A DNA stretch of 32,802 nt from Caryophanales bacterium UBA6769 (GCA_002453275.1 DKGN01000110.1:1-32802), one strand, 5' to 3'; positions 6,836-15,660 are shown, counted from the first letter of the stretch. The notes: a model not told the origin generated them from the letters alone. Program-made: numbers and translations.

Positions 6836-9800
6836 GCTTATTCTCCCCCTTTCTAAATCTTTGGATAGGTAGGCTAATATAAAATGTCGTCCCTTTATGC
6901 AGCTTACTTTCAACCCAAATTTCCCCATTGTGCCCAGTGACGATCTCCTTCACAATCGCTAAGCCTAACCCTGTTCCTTGTTGCCTTTCTTCGGAATGGG
7001 CAACCTCCGCTTTAAAAAAGCGTTCGAATAAATAAGGGAGATTTTCCTCACTAATTCCAGTTCCATTATCGTTAATCTTAAAAACCACTTCTTGATTCCC
7101 TTCATCCAAAGCTACCGAAATCGAAATTTCCCCATCCTCCAATGAAGTATGTCGAATTGCATTTTGAACTAAGTTTGAAAATACTTGATCCATGCGCTCC
7201 ATATCGATAAGACACGTATACTGTCTTAAAGATTCTTCATCTTTCACGTCTTGGATATATTTTCTACCACCTTGTGTCACGGTAAATTCATGCCTTTGAT
7301 TCAATTGCATTATCCATTTATCAAGCCGAATCATGTTAAATTCTAAACTAGCCTGCCCCGCTTCTAGCTTTGATAAATCTGCTAAATCATTAATTAGCCG
7401 ATTAAGGACGTTGATTTTGTCATAGACGAGGCTTTGGTAATGTAAATCATCAGCTAATACAACGCCTGCCTGCAACGCTTGCACATAACTATGAATCAAT
7501 GTTAATGGTGTTGCCAGTTCATGAGCAATATTTGCCAGAAGAAGCCGGCGGGATTCTGTCATTGCGATCAAATCATCATTTATCCTCATTAAGTCATCGT
7601 TGGCAATCTCAAGAGCTTCCGTTCGTTGTTGAACTTTTTGCTCTAGTTTCTGATTCATCTCGAGGAGCTCTTCATTTAAATTTCTTAAATGAACAAGTGT
7701 TTTTACGCGAGACAATAGCTCTTCTTTATCACATGATTTAGTTAAATAATCGTTCGCTCCAACTTCAAATGATGTAATGACGTCTCGGACTTGATTTTTT
7801 GCTGTTAACATTAAGATTGGTAGCTCCATAAGTGAATAGTTTTTCCGTAATTTTTGGCACACGTCATATCCAGACATTTTTGGCATCATAATGTCAAGTA
7901 TTAATAGATCGAATCGTTCCGCTTGGACATACTGAATCACTTGCTCTCCGTCGTGAGCCGTAGTTACTTCATATCCATCAAGAACAAGCTGATTCCGCAA
8001 TACTTGAAGGTTAACAGGCTCATCATCCGCGATTAATATTTTGGCAGACTTCGTTTTCTTTGCAGTAACTGGCATAACGTTCATCTTAACTGAAGGTAGT
8101 ACATCAATAAATGGCTCGATTGTAACACCAGCCTCTTTGCCAGCTTGAAGTTCTTCTCGGTTAGAGACAATCGGCAAAGTGAAACTAATTTCTGTGCCTA
8201 TACCTAACTCAGATTCTAAAAATAATTGACCATGATGGAGCTCAACTAATCGTTTCGTAATTGTTAACCCAATCCCAGTCCCCGATGTTTCCCTTGTTTC
8301 AACAAAATACCCCTGACGAAACGGTTCAAAAATAATCTCTTGCTCTTGCTTCGTAATTCCTTTTCCTGTATCCGTTACTCTAACCTTGAGAAAGTGTCCA
8401 TGGTGTTCAGAGGAAATCACAATTTTTCCTTGCTCAGTATACTTGATTGCATTTCCAATTAGATTATAAAGTATTTGTTGTAGTCTCTTTTCATCAGCGT
8501 AAACCATTGGTGTCGAACGGTTAATCTTGTTGTACAACGTGACTCGTTTGTCTTTTACTAAAGATTGACAGATTGTGAAAACGACATCGTCACATCGTAT
8601 AAATGCACTGGCTTTTGCCTAATTTCCAATTCGTTGTTTTTTAATTTCGAAAAGTCTAGAATGTCATCAACTAAATTAGATAATTGCCTCCCGCTCTGAG
8701 CGACCATTGAAAGGTGTGTGCGTACCTTCTCAGATACTTGCCCAGCAGCTCCATCCCGTAATGTTTCGGCAATTCCAATAATCCCATTAAGTGGTGTGCG
8801 GAGTTCATGTGAGGTAATCGCTAAAAATTCATCCTTTAGCTTATCTCCTCTCTTTAAGTTTTCCAGTGCGATCGCCTAGCTCTCACTCAACTTCTTCTCA
8901 GCCATTTGTTTTTCTGCACGCATTAAGTTTATTTTATCTGCGAGTGCCAATGATAACAGAACAACTTCAATTCCAAGGGCAATTTGAGCCGCATATTCTG
9001 CCAAACTAATGTATGGAAAAAGCCCGCCAGTTGAAAATATTGTTATAATAATTCCGATTAAGTAAATCGACCAACCAGCAATGAAGAAACGAGCCTGTCG
9101 CGCCCCGCGCAACAAACAGATGACAGCAACAGTTAAAATAATTACAAATGTAATCGCAGTACTCACGAGCATAATATTGATCGCGATCGTCTTTTTGATA
9201 AATAAAAAAGGGATAACGATGCCATTCAATAGCATCAAGCCATAAGAAATCGGCTTAAATGTAGGGAGATAACGATCTGTATCTAAAAAGCTTCGCACAA
9301 ACAATAGAATAAAAATACACGAGAGGACAAGGAATAATGGATTTGAAATATTATTCCACTCAGGTGAATGAGGCCATATATATTGGTATCCTAAACCGTT
9401 GTTTTGCAGATTCGTTATGATAGCACATGTAATCGCGAGGACGTAGTAAAGATAACTTCTCATACGTAAGCTAAAAAATAAAAATAAGTTATATATCACC
9501 ATAATGGGGGCAATTCCGTAAAAAATTCCCGATAAAATAAATTCAATTTGAGATTTTTCGTGAAACTTTTGAACGTTCCAAATGTTGAGGGGAGGATGTG
9601 CATCACCCTGTGCGTGAACTAGAAGATAGAACGTTTTCGTTGCGTATGGATCTATTTCAAAATTAAAGATAAAGTTCCGATGTTTAATCTTGCGATGGTC
9701 GAAGTCATAAGCGGAACCACCCTTCTCAAGCTCAACTATTCCTGATTCATCATGTGAATAGAATTGAATATACTCAACGAGCGAATACGCAAGCTCTACT

Positions 9801-10129
9801 AACCATTCCTCTTGTTCCGATGCATTATGCACTTCAAAGCGAAACCATTTAGCCGTCTCGAAAAATCCATTCTGTTGTTCAAATTGATCGGAGTGTATAA
9901 ACTGCTTAGCATGTTCCGGCGAAACAACATCATCAATTGTAAGTGTTTTTTTGCTGTCTTCTAAAATAAAGAGCGAAGGATAGACGTTTATGTCTTTAGT
10001 CGTAGCATGCAAAGTAATTGCAGTCTCTGCACTTCCTTTCACCTTATGATGAAGGGAAAAGCTTAAAAGAAATACGAGACTGAAAAAAAACACACCTTTA
10101 AACGATTTAGAAAGTGATCCCTTCATCAT
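6807..10129 (-). pseudogene. 7TMR-DISM hybrid histidine kinase, broken by a nonsense codon and a frameshift (copy A)
   Basis: This is the counterpart of the intact 1085-residue kinase at 21721. The 5' part (10129-8876) encodes a signal or anchor segment, an extracellular 7TMR-DISM sensor domain and seven membrane spans. It ends at TAG (8878-8876) where the intact copy has Gln in KSQKLALQN. Reading through this TAG gives LKDEFLAITSHELRTPL, an intact first H-box. Around base 8585 one base appears to be missing; the frame then changes and continues as VVFTICQSLVKDK and on through ATPase, receiver (ILDIMMPKMSGYDV), second HisKA (NIAHELATPLTLIH) and second ATPase (GTGLGLAIVKE). Both lesions fall between sensor and kinase core, so no signalling protein is expected. 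A sequencing error cannot be excluded for either lesion, but two together make decay likely. No TTAAC repeat promoter lies upstream. Confidence 0.88.
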
Positions 10130-10330
10130 GTGTAGTCCACCTTTTTATACATACTTTTTGAAATTTCAAAATAATGCCAATTCCATTATAAACCATATAA
10201 TTAGGATTAGGTATAAAGATGTTATTAATATGTCTATGCTCAGGCAATTAAGCTGATAATCATAACTTGCTTAGCTATTTAACATAAGGATTGAAAGCGT
10301 AATGCTTCGTTTTCTATTTTTGTTATCATA

Positions 10331-10356
10331 CAAAACACCCCTAAATTCTAGGGGTG
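10331..10356 (-). terminator. Terminator after the YfhD-like gene
   Basis: CACCCCTA pairs with TAGGGGTG around a 5-base loop, followed on the minus strand by a short T run. It lies 27 bases past the small gene's stop. Confidence 0.75.
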
Positions 10357-10382
10357 CACATCAAAGTACGTAGGTTGTTTTT

Positions 10383-10574
10383 TCACATGCCATTATATTT
10401 TTGAATTTTTCTTGCTCGTTCTCTCGCAGCTGCTGCTCTCGCTTCCGCTTCTTTATCATCCGCATCGGCAAGCTCTTCGGAAAATTCAATATTCTTCCCA
10501 TCAGCAATTTGACTTTTGGGGGTTTGGCCTAGCGATTTTTTTCCACTCGGATTTCGATGTTCATCTCGCCCCAT
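10383..10574 (-). CDS. YfhD-like small protein (63 aa)
   Basis: A small, highly charged, soluble protein beginning MGRDEHRNPSGKK and containing QTPKSQIADGKNIEFSEELAD followed by an Ala/Arg/Glu-rich helical tail. The LPQTPK/ELADxDD-like pattern matches the YfhD family of Bacillus, found in sporeformers and of unknown function. AGGGGTGAT precedes the ATG. It is a single gene with its own terminator. Family assignment is from memory of the pattern. Confidence 0.72.
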   Translation of the reverse strand: MGRDEHRNPSGKKSLGQTPKSQIADGKNIEFSEELADADDKEAEARAAAARERARKIQKYNGM

Positions 10575-10645
10575 TTGTTCATCACCCCTTTCGTCAGAAT
10601 TTCATTTTCCTGAATAGCTTGCACGTAATTTTAAAATTCATGCTT

Positions 10646-10677
10646 TTTACGTCATCTTAACCTTGAGCATTTACGAT
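10646..10677 (+). promoter_or_regulatory. Predicted regulated promoter of the PH-like membrane gene
   Basis: Plus strand: TTTACG, 5 bp, TTAACC, 9 bp, TACGAT. This is the same architecture as the sites at 4635, 4685, 5775 and 20822. It would give a leader of about 95 bases before the TTG start at 10778. A further TTAACC at 10726 lacks the matching -10 element. Confidence 0.6.
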
Positions 10678-10777
10678 AAACTTAAATCATTTTAAAAATG
10701 AATGAAGGAAGGTGGGGAGATAAGCTTAACCTTGAACTAACATTAGGCAAAAAATACGTTTGTGAGGAGTGTTTTAG

Positions 10778-11296
10778 TTGAGTAATGAAACCTTTCAGGC
10801 AAATAAGTTTGTTGTAATCGGAATTGTCATTGTTGTATGTGCGGCTTTCATTTTTGCTTACTTTGTATCAGATTTACCAATCTGGGTAATACCGATCGTT
10901 GCCGGGATGGGTGCAGTAATAGTAGTATCATCTATAAAAACAAAAGTAGTAATCGAGGATGGATTATTGCGTTATGAGAAATGGGGCGGAGGCGATGAGG
11001 TTCCATTAGCAAGAGTCTCTCAAATTGTGACTAGAGAGGTGGAAACAATTGTTAATCGAACTGTAAGCGGAAGTAGCTCACATGGGAGCAATACAGGCGG
11101 TGTCACACTTGGGAAAATAAGACTTGGAAACAATGAGAATATAGAGCAAGAGCGGAGCACAGAAAAGGTCGTTTATGTTTTAGATGAAGCCGGGCGGACA
11201 ATCTTTTCTTTTCCAGCCAGTATGATTGGCTTTAAGCACCGAACGAGGTTTAAAGATGCAGTCAATGCAGTTAATCCAAAGATAGAAGTATTTTAA
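10778..11296 (+). CDS. Two-span membrane protein with PH-like cytoplasmic domain
   Basis: A 172-residue protein. Two adjacent hydrophobic segments (about residues 10-28 and 33-50) are followed by a mainly beta domain: TKVVIEDGLLRYEKW, VPLARVSQIVT, a Ser/Gly-rich loop, then VVYVLDEAGRTIFSFPASMIG and a C-terminal helix. The arrangement of a membrane hairpin followed by a pleckstrin-like fold resembles bacterial PH (YcxB-like) proteins, but I do not recognise a named family. The start is TTG with GTGAGGAG upstream. The promoter at 10646-10677 places it in the predicted regulon with the envelope genes at 4-6 kb and the intact kinase operon. Confidence 0.7.
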   Translation: MSNETFQANKFVVIGIVIVVCAAFIFAYFVSDLPIWVIPIVAGMGAVIVVSSIKTKVVIEDGLLRYEKWGGGDEVPLARVSQIVTREVETIVNRTVSGSSSHGSNTGGVTLGKIRLGNNENIEQERSTEKVVYVLDEAGRTIFSFPASMIGFKHRTRFKDAVNAVNPKIEVF

Positions 11297-11314
11297 GTAT
11301 GAAATTCGGAAACC

Positions 11315-11340
11315 GAAGCACTTCACGCTTCACTTTTTTT
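11315..11340 (+). terminator. Weak terminator
   Basis: GAAGC pairs with GCTTC around a 7-base loop and is followed by a T-rich run. It sits 19 bases past the stop of the PH-like gene and just before the queT promoter. Confidence 0.5.
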
Positions 11341-11356
11341 GTGCTTGCTGTATAAT
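11329..11356 (+). promoter_or_regulatory. Promoter of the preQ1 riboswitch-queT unit
   Basis: A perfect -10 element TATAAT (11351-11356) with TTCACT as a weak -35 element 16 bp upstream. Transcription would begin a few bases before the riboswitch aptamer. Confidence 0.6.
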
Positions 11357-11380
11357 GATCATTGCTCCCTATCAAAGGGA

Positions 11381-11421
11381 AACGTTGTTCGCGACCATCC
11401 AACGTTAAAAATACTAAGGAG
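11381..11421 (+). promoter_or_regulatory. preQ1-I riboswitch controlling translation of queT
   Basis: A small aptamer of the preQ1 class I type. AACGTTG pairs with CAACGTT to form P1. The loop reads TTCGCGACCATC, which keeps the TTC start and the ACC expected to hold the ligand. An A-rich tail, TAAAAATACTAAGGAG, follows. The tail contains the Shine-Dalgarno AAGGAG, so ligand-induced pseudoknot formation would hide the ribosome binding site. The downstream gene is a queuosine-precursor transporter, which supports the call. Confidence 0.75.
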
Positions 11422-11431
11422 ACAATTCAAT

Positions 11432-11917
11432 ATGACACTACGTACAATTATTGGCAATGCTGTGTTTGCAGCGTTGTACATTGCGGTGTCCGCACTCATT
11501 CAGCCATTTGGTTTTACAAATGTGCAATTCCGAATTTCGGAGATATTTAACCATCTCGTCGTCTTTAACAAAAAGTACATTTTTGGAATTGTGCTCGGTG
11601 TTTTTTTAACAAATTTATTTTTCTCACCGTTATTACCATATGACTTAATCTTCGGTGTCGGGCATTCACTTATCACGTTGCTCATCTTAATCGGAGCGAT
11701 GAAGTTCATTAAAGGAACGTGGGCACGACTTCTTTTCAATACGGGCCTATTTACGTTTACGATGTTTATTATTGCGTATGAGTTAAATCTCGCATTCGGC
11801 ATTCCATTCTTTTTTGGCTGGCTAACAACGGCCGCTGGGGAATTCGTCGTCATGCTCATTGGTGCACCGATTATGTATGCTCTTAATAAACGGTTACGTT
11901 TTGGAGAACGTGTTTAA
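11432..11917 (+). CDS. queT: QueT-type queuosine precursor transporter (ECF S-component)
   Basis: A membrane S-component predicted to bind a queuosine precursor such as preQ1 and to work with a shared ECF energy module. It has 161 residues with about five or six membrane spans, and carries the QueT pattern ALYIAVSALIQPFGF, NVQFRISEIFNHLVVF and TTAAGEFVVMLIGAPIMY. The ATG at 11432 is preceded by AAGGAGA, which belongs to the riboswitch tail; a longer frame beginning at 11339 lies within the promoter and leader and is not used. No ECF ATPase or T-component genes are in this window. Confidence 0.9.
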   Translation: MTLRTIIGNAVFAALYIAVSALIQPFGFTNVQFRISEIFNHLVVFNKKYIFGIVLGVFLTNLFFSPLLPYDLIFGVGHSLITLLILIGAMKFIKGTWARLLFNTGLFTFTMFIIAYELNLAFGIPFFFGWLTTAAGEFVVMLIGAPIMYALNKRLRFGERV

Positions 11918-11933
11918 TCTCTATGAAACAGTG

Positions 11934-11961
11934 AAAGCGGTGAATGTATCACCGCTTTTTT
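11934..11961. terminator. Bidirectional terminator
   Basis: AAAGCGGTGA pairs with TCACCGCTTT around ATGTA, followed by a run of T. It separates the convergent queT and PIN-domain genes and slightly overlaps the latter's stop codon. Confidence 0.92.
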
Positions 11962-12590
11962 TAAATCTCAACGATCGGCATTCCTGCGTTACGTGCAATA
12001 ATTCTTGCCCCTTTATCATTCGACAAAAACAATAACTTTTCTTTACCTTTCTCAATTTCGTGTAAATACGTTCCAATAATTTTCTCATCGGGAGAACCAC
12101 TTAACCCGTACTTCCGAATCTCGTCAGTTCGTGGTGTTTTTAACATGTGAAGTTTATCCGCTCGTTGAAATTCTTCAATGACATCAAATGCAAATTGCGC
12201 CCGTTGTCTCGTTTCAGGATTATCACTTTTCTTTAACCCATCTAGCTCATTAAATACCATCATACTCATATGCAAATCCATTGCGAACTGTTCTAATGAA
12301 TAAATTAACAAGGCCGAGTCATGCATTAAAATGTTTGTATCTACCGCAATTTTATGTCCTTTTTCCTGATACTGTTGAATAAATTTTGCTTGTTCTGCGA
12401 TGTCTTGCATGCGTTCGTCATAACGAGCACGATACTCGGCTGTATAAGCATTTCGATAAGCATCAATTAAGCCAATTATGAGCATCCCGAATATTATCAA
12501 GATAAACCAGTTTTCATCTAGTAACCCTGTTAGACCTCCAACGACAACCCCTCCTAGGAAAACAACAAAAAACACAATTCCTTTTACCAC
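11961..12590 (-). CDS. PIN-domain membrane protein; N-terminus probably lost to a frameshift
   Basis: The C-terminal domain is a PIN nuclease fold: AVDTNILMHD (first acidic residue), VFNELDGLKKS (Glu and Asp), GSPDEKIIGTYL and LFLSNDKGARIIA. Two hydrophobic segments precede it (about residues 3-22 and 26-44), then a coiled linker. The listed start is a GTG with no convincing ribosome binding site. The same frame stays open and protein-like upstream to 12761, encoding WLRFVLIIGLHLLGFFYF and NLIGFGFGQAYNRQ, but holds no ATG, GTG or TTG. A GTG at 12783 with GAGGAG 10 bp before it lies in another frame and would join if one base near 12762 were removed. The full gene was therefore probably 11961-12783. 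RNA cleavage is likely from the family; its target is unknown. Confidence 0.75.
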   Translation of the reverse strand: MVKGIVFFVVFLGGVVVGGLTGLLDENWFILIIFGMLIIGLIDAYRNAYTAEYRARYDERMQDIAEQAKFIQQYQEKGHKIAVDTNILMHDSALLIYSLEQFAMDLHMSMMVFNELDGLKKSDNPETRQRAQFAFDVIEEFQRADKLHMLKTPRTDEIRKYGLSGSPDEKIIGTYLHEIEKGKEKLLFLSNDKGARIIARNAGMPIVEI

Positions 12591-12835
12591 TTGACGATTG
12601 TAAGCTTGTCCAAAACCGAATCCGATTAGATTTAAAATTACTGCTGTTCTTCCTATATATCGGTGTCGTCTATTTTTGAAAATGCTCCAATGAATCTTCC
12701 TGAAGTAAAAAAATCCTAAAAGATGAAGACCTATAATTAAAACAAATCGTAACCAAACTCTTCACCAAATAAATAATTCCCACTTGTTGCTATCTCCTCA
12801 TGTTGTCAATTTTTTCTATGTATCGCTATGTTAGT

Positions 12836-13150
12836 TTAATGGTCATGATGATGGTGATCCATCCCATCGTCTAATCCGTGATCGATACCGTGATAATGTT
12901 GGTCAATGTTTCCATCTAAACCCGGATTTTTATACGGATCATGACTATCTTCCATTTGCTGTCGAAGCCACATTTCCTCAAGTTCATCATGCACATCGTA
13001 TTTTGCAAAAGAGGAGACTTCAGAAGACCAGAACGAAGCTCTACCTGCTCGTTCATTCAGCGATTGTTTCATTGCCCTTTCCATTAAGGTAGATGTTGAG
13101 CTATCTTCTCCATTAAACAAAGCAAAAATTTTTTTAATAAAAGAAAACAT
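12836..13150 (-). CDS. Hypothetical protein with His/Asp-rich tail
   Basis: About 104 residues from the ATG preceded by an AAGGGGGGT ribosome binding site; a start 10 codons earlier is possible but has no such site. The N-terminus MFSFIKKIFALF is a short amphipathic segment. A polar middle follows, and the C-terminus is unusually rich in His and Asp, ending GMDHHHHDH. Such tails often bind nickel, zinc or cobalt, but no family is recognised. It stands alone between the PIN gene and a divergent small gene. Confidence 0.65.
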   Translation of the reverse strand: MFSFIKKIFALFNGEDSSTSTLMERAMKQSLNERAGRASFWSSEVSSFAKYDVHDELEEMWLRQQMEDSHDPYKNPGLDGNIDQHYHGIDHGLDDGMDHHHHDH

Positions 13151-13340
13151 CGTTACCCCCCTTATACCTATTAAATACATGATTCATGGTTGTTATGTGT
13201 CTTTTAAACTAGGTCATTATTATTATATAGGAAAAATTGGGTATTGTGGACATTCTTTGAATTTTTACTGTAAAAAAGCGTTATTCCTTTACATAAATTT
13301 ATCCAATTGAACTCACACTAGGAAGAAGGAGATGATGCTC

Positions 13341-13556
13341 ATGCCAAAAAAGGATGATAATATCCACGTTGAAACGACACCACATTTCGACGGAGAGCGG
13401 GATCGGGTAATTAAAGATTCGATTGGAACAAAAATGGGTGTAAGAATCGACCGAGAAGAGAAATATCCATATGATGTTTCGGAGTTGGAAAACGAAGAAA
13501 TGAAAGACTTTGAAAAAATGATGCGGGGAAAGGATCCAACTTCAAAGCGCAAGTAA
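13341..13556 (+). CDS. Small hydrophilic protein (71 aa), unknown function
   Basis: Three in-frame ATGs occur close together; the third (13341) has the best spacing, 9 bp, from GAAGAAGGAG. The protein is charged throughout (MPKKDDNIHVETTPHFDG, REEKYPYDVSELENEEMKDF) with no cysteines, membrane spans or signal peptide. I do not recognise the family. Protein-like composition and the strong ribosome binding site support it as real. It is monocistronic, with a terminator reading from the opposite strand downstream. Confidence 0.7.
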   Translation: MPKKDDNIHVETTPHFDGERDRVIKDSIGTKMGVRIDREEKYPYDVSELENEEMKDFEKMMRGKDPTSKRK

Positions 13557-13584
13557 ATACACTGGTTAACCAAATACCCTGCGA

Positions 13585-13621
13585 CGAAAAATAAAACCAT
13601 AGAGGTAACCCCCCTATGGTT
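13585..13621 (-). terminator. Terminator of the DUF2935 gene
   Basis: On the minus strand, AACCATAG and CTATGGTT form a stem with extra inner G-C pairs, followed by TTTTATTTTT. It lies 20 bases past the gene's stop. Confidence 0.85.
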
Positions 13622-13640
13622 AGCATCGTCACGTGGATTA

Positions 13641-14072
13641 TTAGCGTTGTTGTTGGGCTAACAATGCTCGTGCAATCCCGATAAAGTATTCCGATTCTAC
13701 AATAATGTGATTGAGGACAACCTTTGCAGTTTGGTTTTTACTTACGACCTGACTGTCATCCCTTATTTGTCGACAAAGCTCAATAAACTGATTACTCTCT
13801 TCTAAACAGAAAACAACGAGTTGCATGACCTGCTCATGAAGCTGTGCAGGCAAGTAATAACTCGTACGAACAACTGATTCTATGAAGCTCACAACGTGTT
13901 GGTGCGTATTGGAAAGGGCTTTTTCCCATTCATTCAATGCATCAACATACTTTTTTTCAAGTCCTGTTACTAATTCCCGGATTACGACAGTATGCTCTTC
14001 CTCTTGGTGCTTCCAAAATTCCGCCTCATCTAAAATCCGTAATGGCATGTGTTGGCCATAGTAAAATTGCAT
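13641..14072 (-). CDS. DUF2935 domain protein, single-domain form
   Basis: A 143-residue, all-helical soluble protein. It contains EAEFWKHQEEEHTVVIREL near the N-terminus and HIIVESEYFIGIARAL near the C-terminus, the paired Glu/His-rich helices of DUF2935, which suggest a hemerythrin- or ferritin-like metal-binding bundle. Many Bacillus DUF2935 proteins are about twice this length with two repeats; this one has one unit. GGGGGAT precedes the ATG. The function is unknown. It follows the ASCH gene on the same strand by 67 bases. Confidence 0.75.
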   Translation of the reverse strand: MQFYYGQHMPLRILDEAEFWKHQEEEHTVVIRELVTGLEKKYVDALNEWEKALSNTHQHVVSFIESVVRTSYYLPAQLHEQVMQLVVFCLEESNQFIELCRQIRDDSQVVSKNQTAKVVLNHIIVESEYFIGIARALLAQQQR

Positions 14073-14139
14073 AAGCTTATCCCCCCAAATCTCACTTCAC
14101 AACATTTTATGAGATTGAGGGGTCTCATATGCTTTCATT

Positions 14140-14481
14140 CTAGTCCTTCCGTGAAAACTCATGAACCCAAACCTTCATTTTGGGTAGCCAAGGCATGTTC
14201 GGATGTAATCCTAAAATCGCTTGTTTATAAGCTTGTACATTTTCATAACCTTCTTGCCTAGCTTCATCATCTGTTATTTCTCCTAACTCCTGATGGTACA
14301 AACGCTTAATTATAAACTCATGACCTTCAAGTGTCATTATTTCCCCTGGGTGGGCATAGACACCATTCCGTCGTGTTGCAGTTTTCTTGCCTTTTATCAC
14401 TTTTGCAACATCTTCTTCGATTGTAACTAATTCTTCAATTGTACAAGTTTTGGGAGGTAACTGTTCATTACTAGCAACCAT
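14140..14481 (-). CDS. ASCH-domain protein
   Basis: A 113-residue protein with the ASCH beta-barrel pattern: KVIKGKKTATRRNG, the GxKxxTxR substrate/RNA-binding motif, then PGEIMTLEGHEFIIKRLY, LGEITDDEARQEGY and a C-terminal MKVWVHEF strand. ASCH proteins are related to PUA-like RNA-binding folds, and some act as nucleoside amidohydrolases; no specific activity can be assigned here. GGTGGT precedes the ATG. It probably shares a transcript with the DUF2935 gene downstream, although a weak ATGAGA/TCTCAT hairpin lies between. Confidence 0.82.
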   Translation of the reverse strand: MVASNEQLPPKTCTIEELVTIEEDVAKVIKGKKTATRRNGVYAHPGEIMTLEGHEFIIKRLYHQELGEITDDEARQEGYENVQAYKQAILGLHPNMPWLPKMKVWVHEFSRKD

Positions 14482-14695
14482 GTTTTGACCACCACACCTT
14501 TATACTTTTATGTCTATAGTATAACAAAGCTAACATATTTTAAAAATAAACAAGTTTAAGGGCCTGTTCGCTCATAAAAACTGCAGAGTTAATGAAGCCT
14601 CAATTCCAAGACATTGCTCGTTAAAGTTGGCAGTTTCTGTTCATTATTCATGTTCGTCCCCTTTTGGCATACATTCAATACAAGGGGGGATTGAT

Positions 14696-15055
14696 TTGAA
14701 CGTTTTACAGTTCATTCGTTATGTTGTTGCTTATGTTTTCATTACTTCTGGCATAATGAAAATCATCAATGCTGAATTAGGTCAATATTTTCTAAGCCTT
14801 GGCTTGCCTTATCCTATTTATTTGAAATATGTTGTTGCTATTCTCGAGATTGGCTGTGGGGTTTTCATTTTATTACATAAACGTGTAAGATATGCAACAA
14901 TCCCGTTAATCACGATTATGATTGGAGCAATCCTGTTAACGAAGGTACCTTTATTACATACTGGTTTTATGGAATTCGCTTTTCAAGCAAGATTAGATAT
15001 TGTCATGCTCGTTCTTTTATTCATTTTATACAGTAATTATCATCGAAATTATTAG
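14696..15055 (+). CDS. DoxX-family membrane protein
   Basis: A 119-residue protein with four hydrophobic segments. The N-terminal pattern FIRYVVAYVFITSGIMKI, then YFLSLGLPYPIYLKYVVAILEIGCGVFILL, fits the DoxX family of small membrane proteins with a proposed redox or respiratory link. The start is TTG with an AAGGGGGGA ribosome binding site 5 bp before it; a longer frame to 14627 lacks such a site. It converges on desR with only two bases between the genes. Confidence 0.82.
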   Translation: MNVLQFIRYVVAYVFITSGIMKIINAELGQYFLSLGLPYPIYLKYVVAILEIGCGVFILLHKRVRYATIPLITIMIGAILLTKVPLLHTGFMEFAFQARLDIVMLVLLFILYSNYHRNY

Positions 15056-15057
15056 CT

Positions 15058-15657
15058 TTATTTAAACCAGCCTTTTTCTTTTGAACGTGTGATCGCCTCG
15101 ATGCGATTTTTCACTTCTAATTTATCTAATATAACAGAAATATAATTACGAACAGTTCCTGTTTTAATCTTTAGTTTATCCGCTATTTCATTCGTATTTC
15201 TTCCATCTGCTACAAGTTCAAGTACTTCTTTTTCGCGATTCGTTAGTGGGTTTTCTTCACTGTACACAGTCTCGATTAATTCAGGTGCATAAATTCGTTG
15301 GCCTGCCATCACGCTGCGAATAGAACTTGCTAATTCTTCACTCGGACTGTCTTTAAGTAAGTAACCACTAACACCTGCTTTTAAAGCCCGTTGAAAATAA
15401 CCCGAACGAGCAAATGTTGTTAATATAATTACTTTACAGTCTGTCCCTTTTAATTCTTCAGCCGCTTCAAGTCCACTCTTAAGCGGCATTTCAATGTCCA
15501 TAATACAAACATCTGGTTGATACCTTTGTACTAATGAAAGTGCCTCTTCACCATTTGTTGCTTTCCCAACAACTTCAAGATCATCTTCCAAATCCAACAA
15601 AGAGCCAAGGGCACCAAGCATCATTCGCTGATCTTCAGCTATGACAATTCGAATCAC
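15058..15657 (-). CDS. desR: Response regulator DesR
   Basis: A NarL/LuxR-type regulator of 199 residues. The receiver domain has IAEDQRMMLGALGSLLDLEDD, the phospho-acceptor Asp in CIMDIEMPLKSG and the Lys of LLKDSPSEELA. The C-terminal helix-turn-helix runs NPLTNREKEVLELVADGRN through GTVRNYISVILDKLEVKNR and ends KEKGWFK, nearly as in B. subtilis DesR. Phosphorylated DesR activates the des desaturase gene in the cold. The start is GTG, with GAGGGG located in the end of desK; only three bases separate the genes, so the pair is translationally close. Confidence 0.95.
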   Translation of the reverse strand: MIRIVIAEDQRMMLGALGSLLDLEDDLEVVGKATNGEEALSLVQRYQPDVCIMDIEMPLKSGLEAAEELKGTDCKVIILTTFARSGYFQRALKAGVSGYLLKDSPSEELASSIRSVMAGQRIYAPELIETVYSEENPLTNREKEVLELVADGRNTNEIADKLKIKTGTVRNYISVILDKLEVKNRIEAITRSKEKGWFK

Positions 15658-15660
15658 TAC

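Noticed and set aside
10726..10742. TTAACC-N5-CTAACA as a sixth regulated promoter
   Set aside because: The second hexamer deviates and no -10-like hexamer occurs 9 bp downstream, so it is at most an accessory half-site.
13313..13362. TTTACA-N5-TTATCC upstream of the 13341 gene (starting near 13290) as a regulon site
   Set aside because: The second hexamer departs from TTAACS and there is no -10 element at the required distance.
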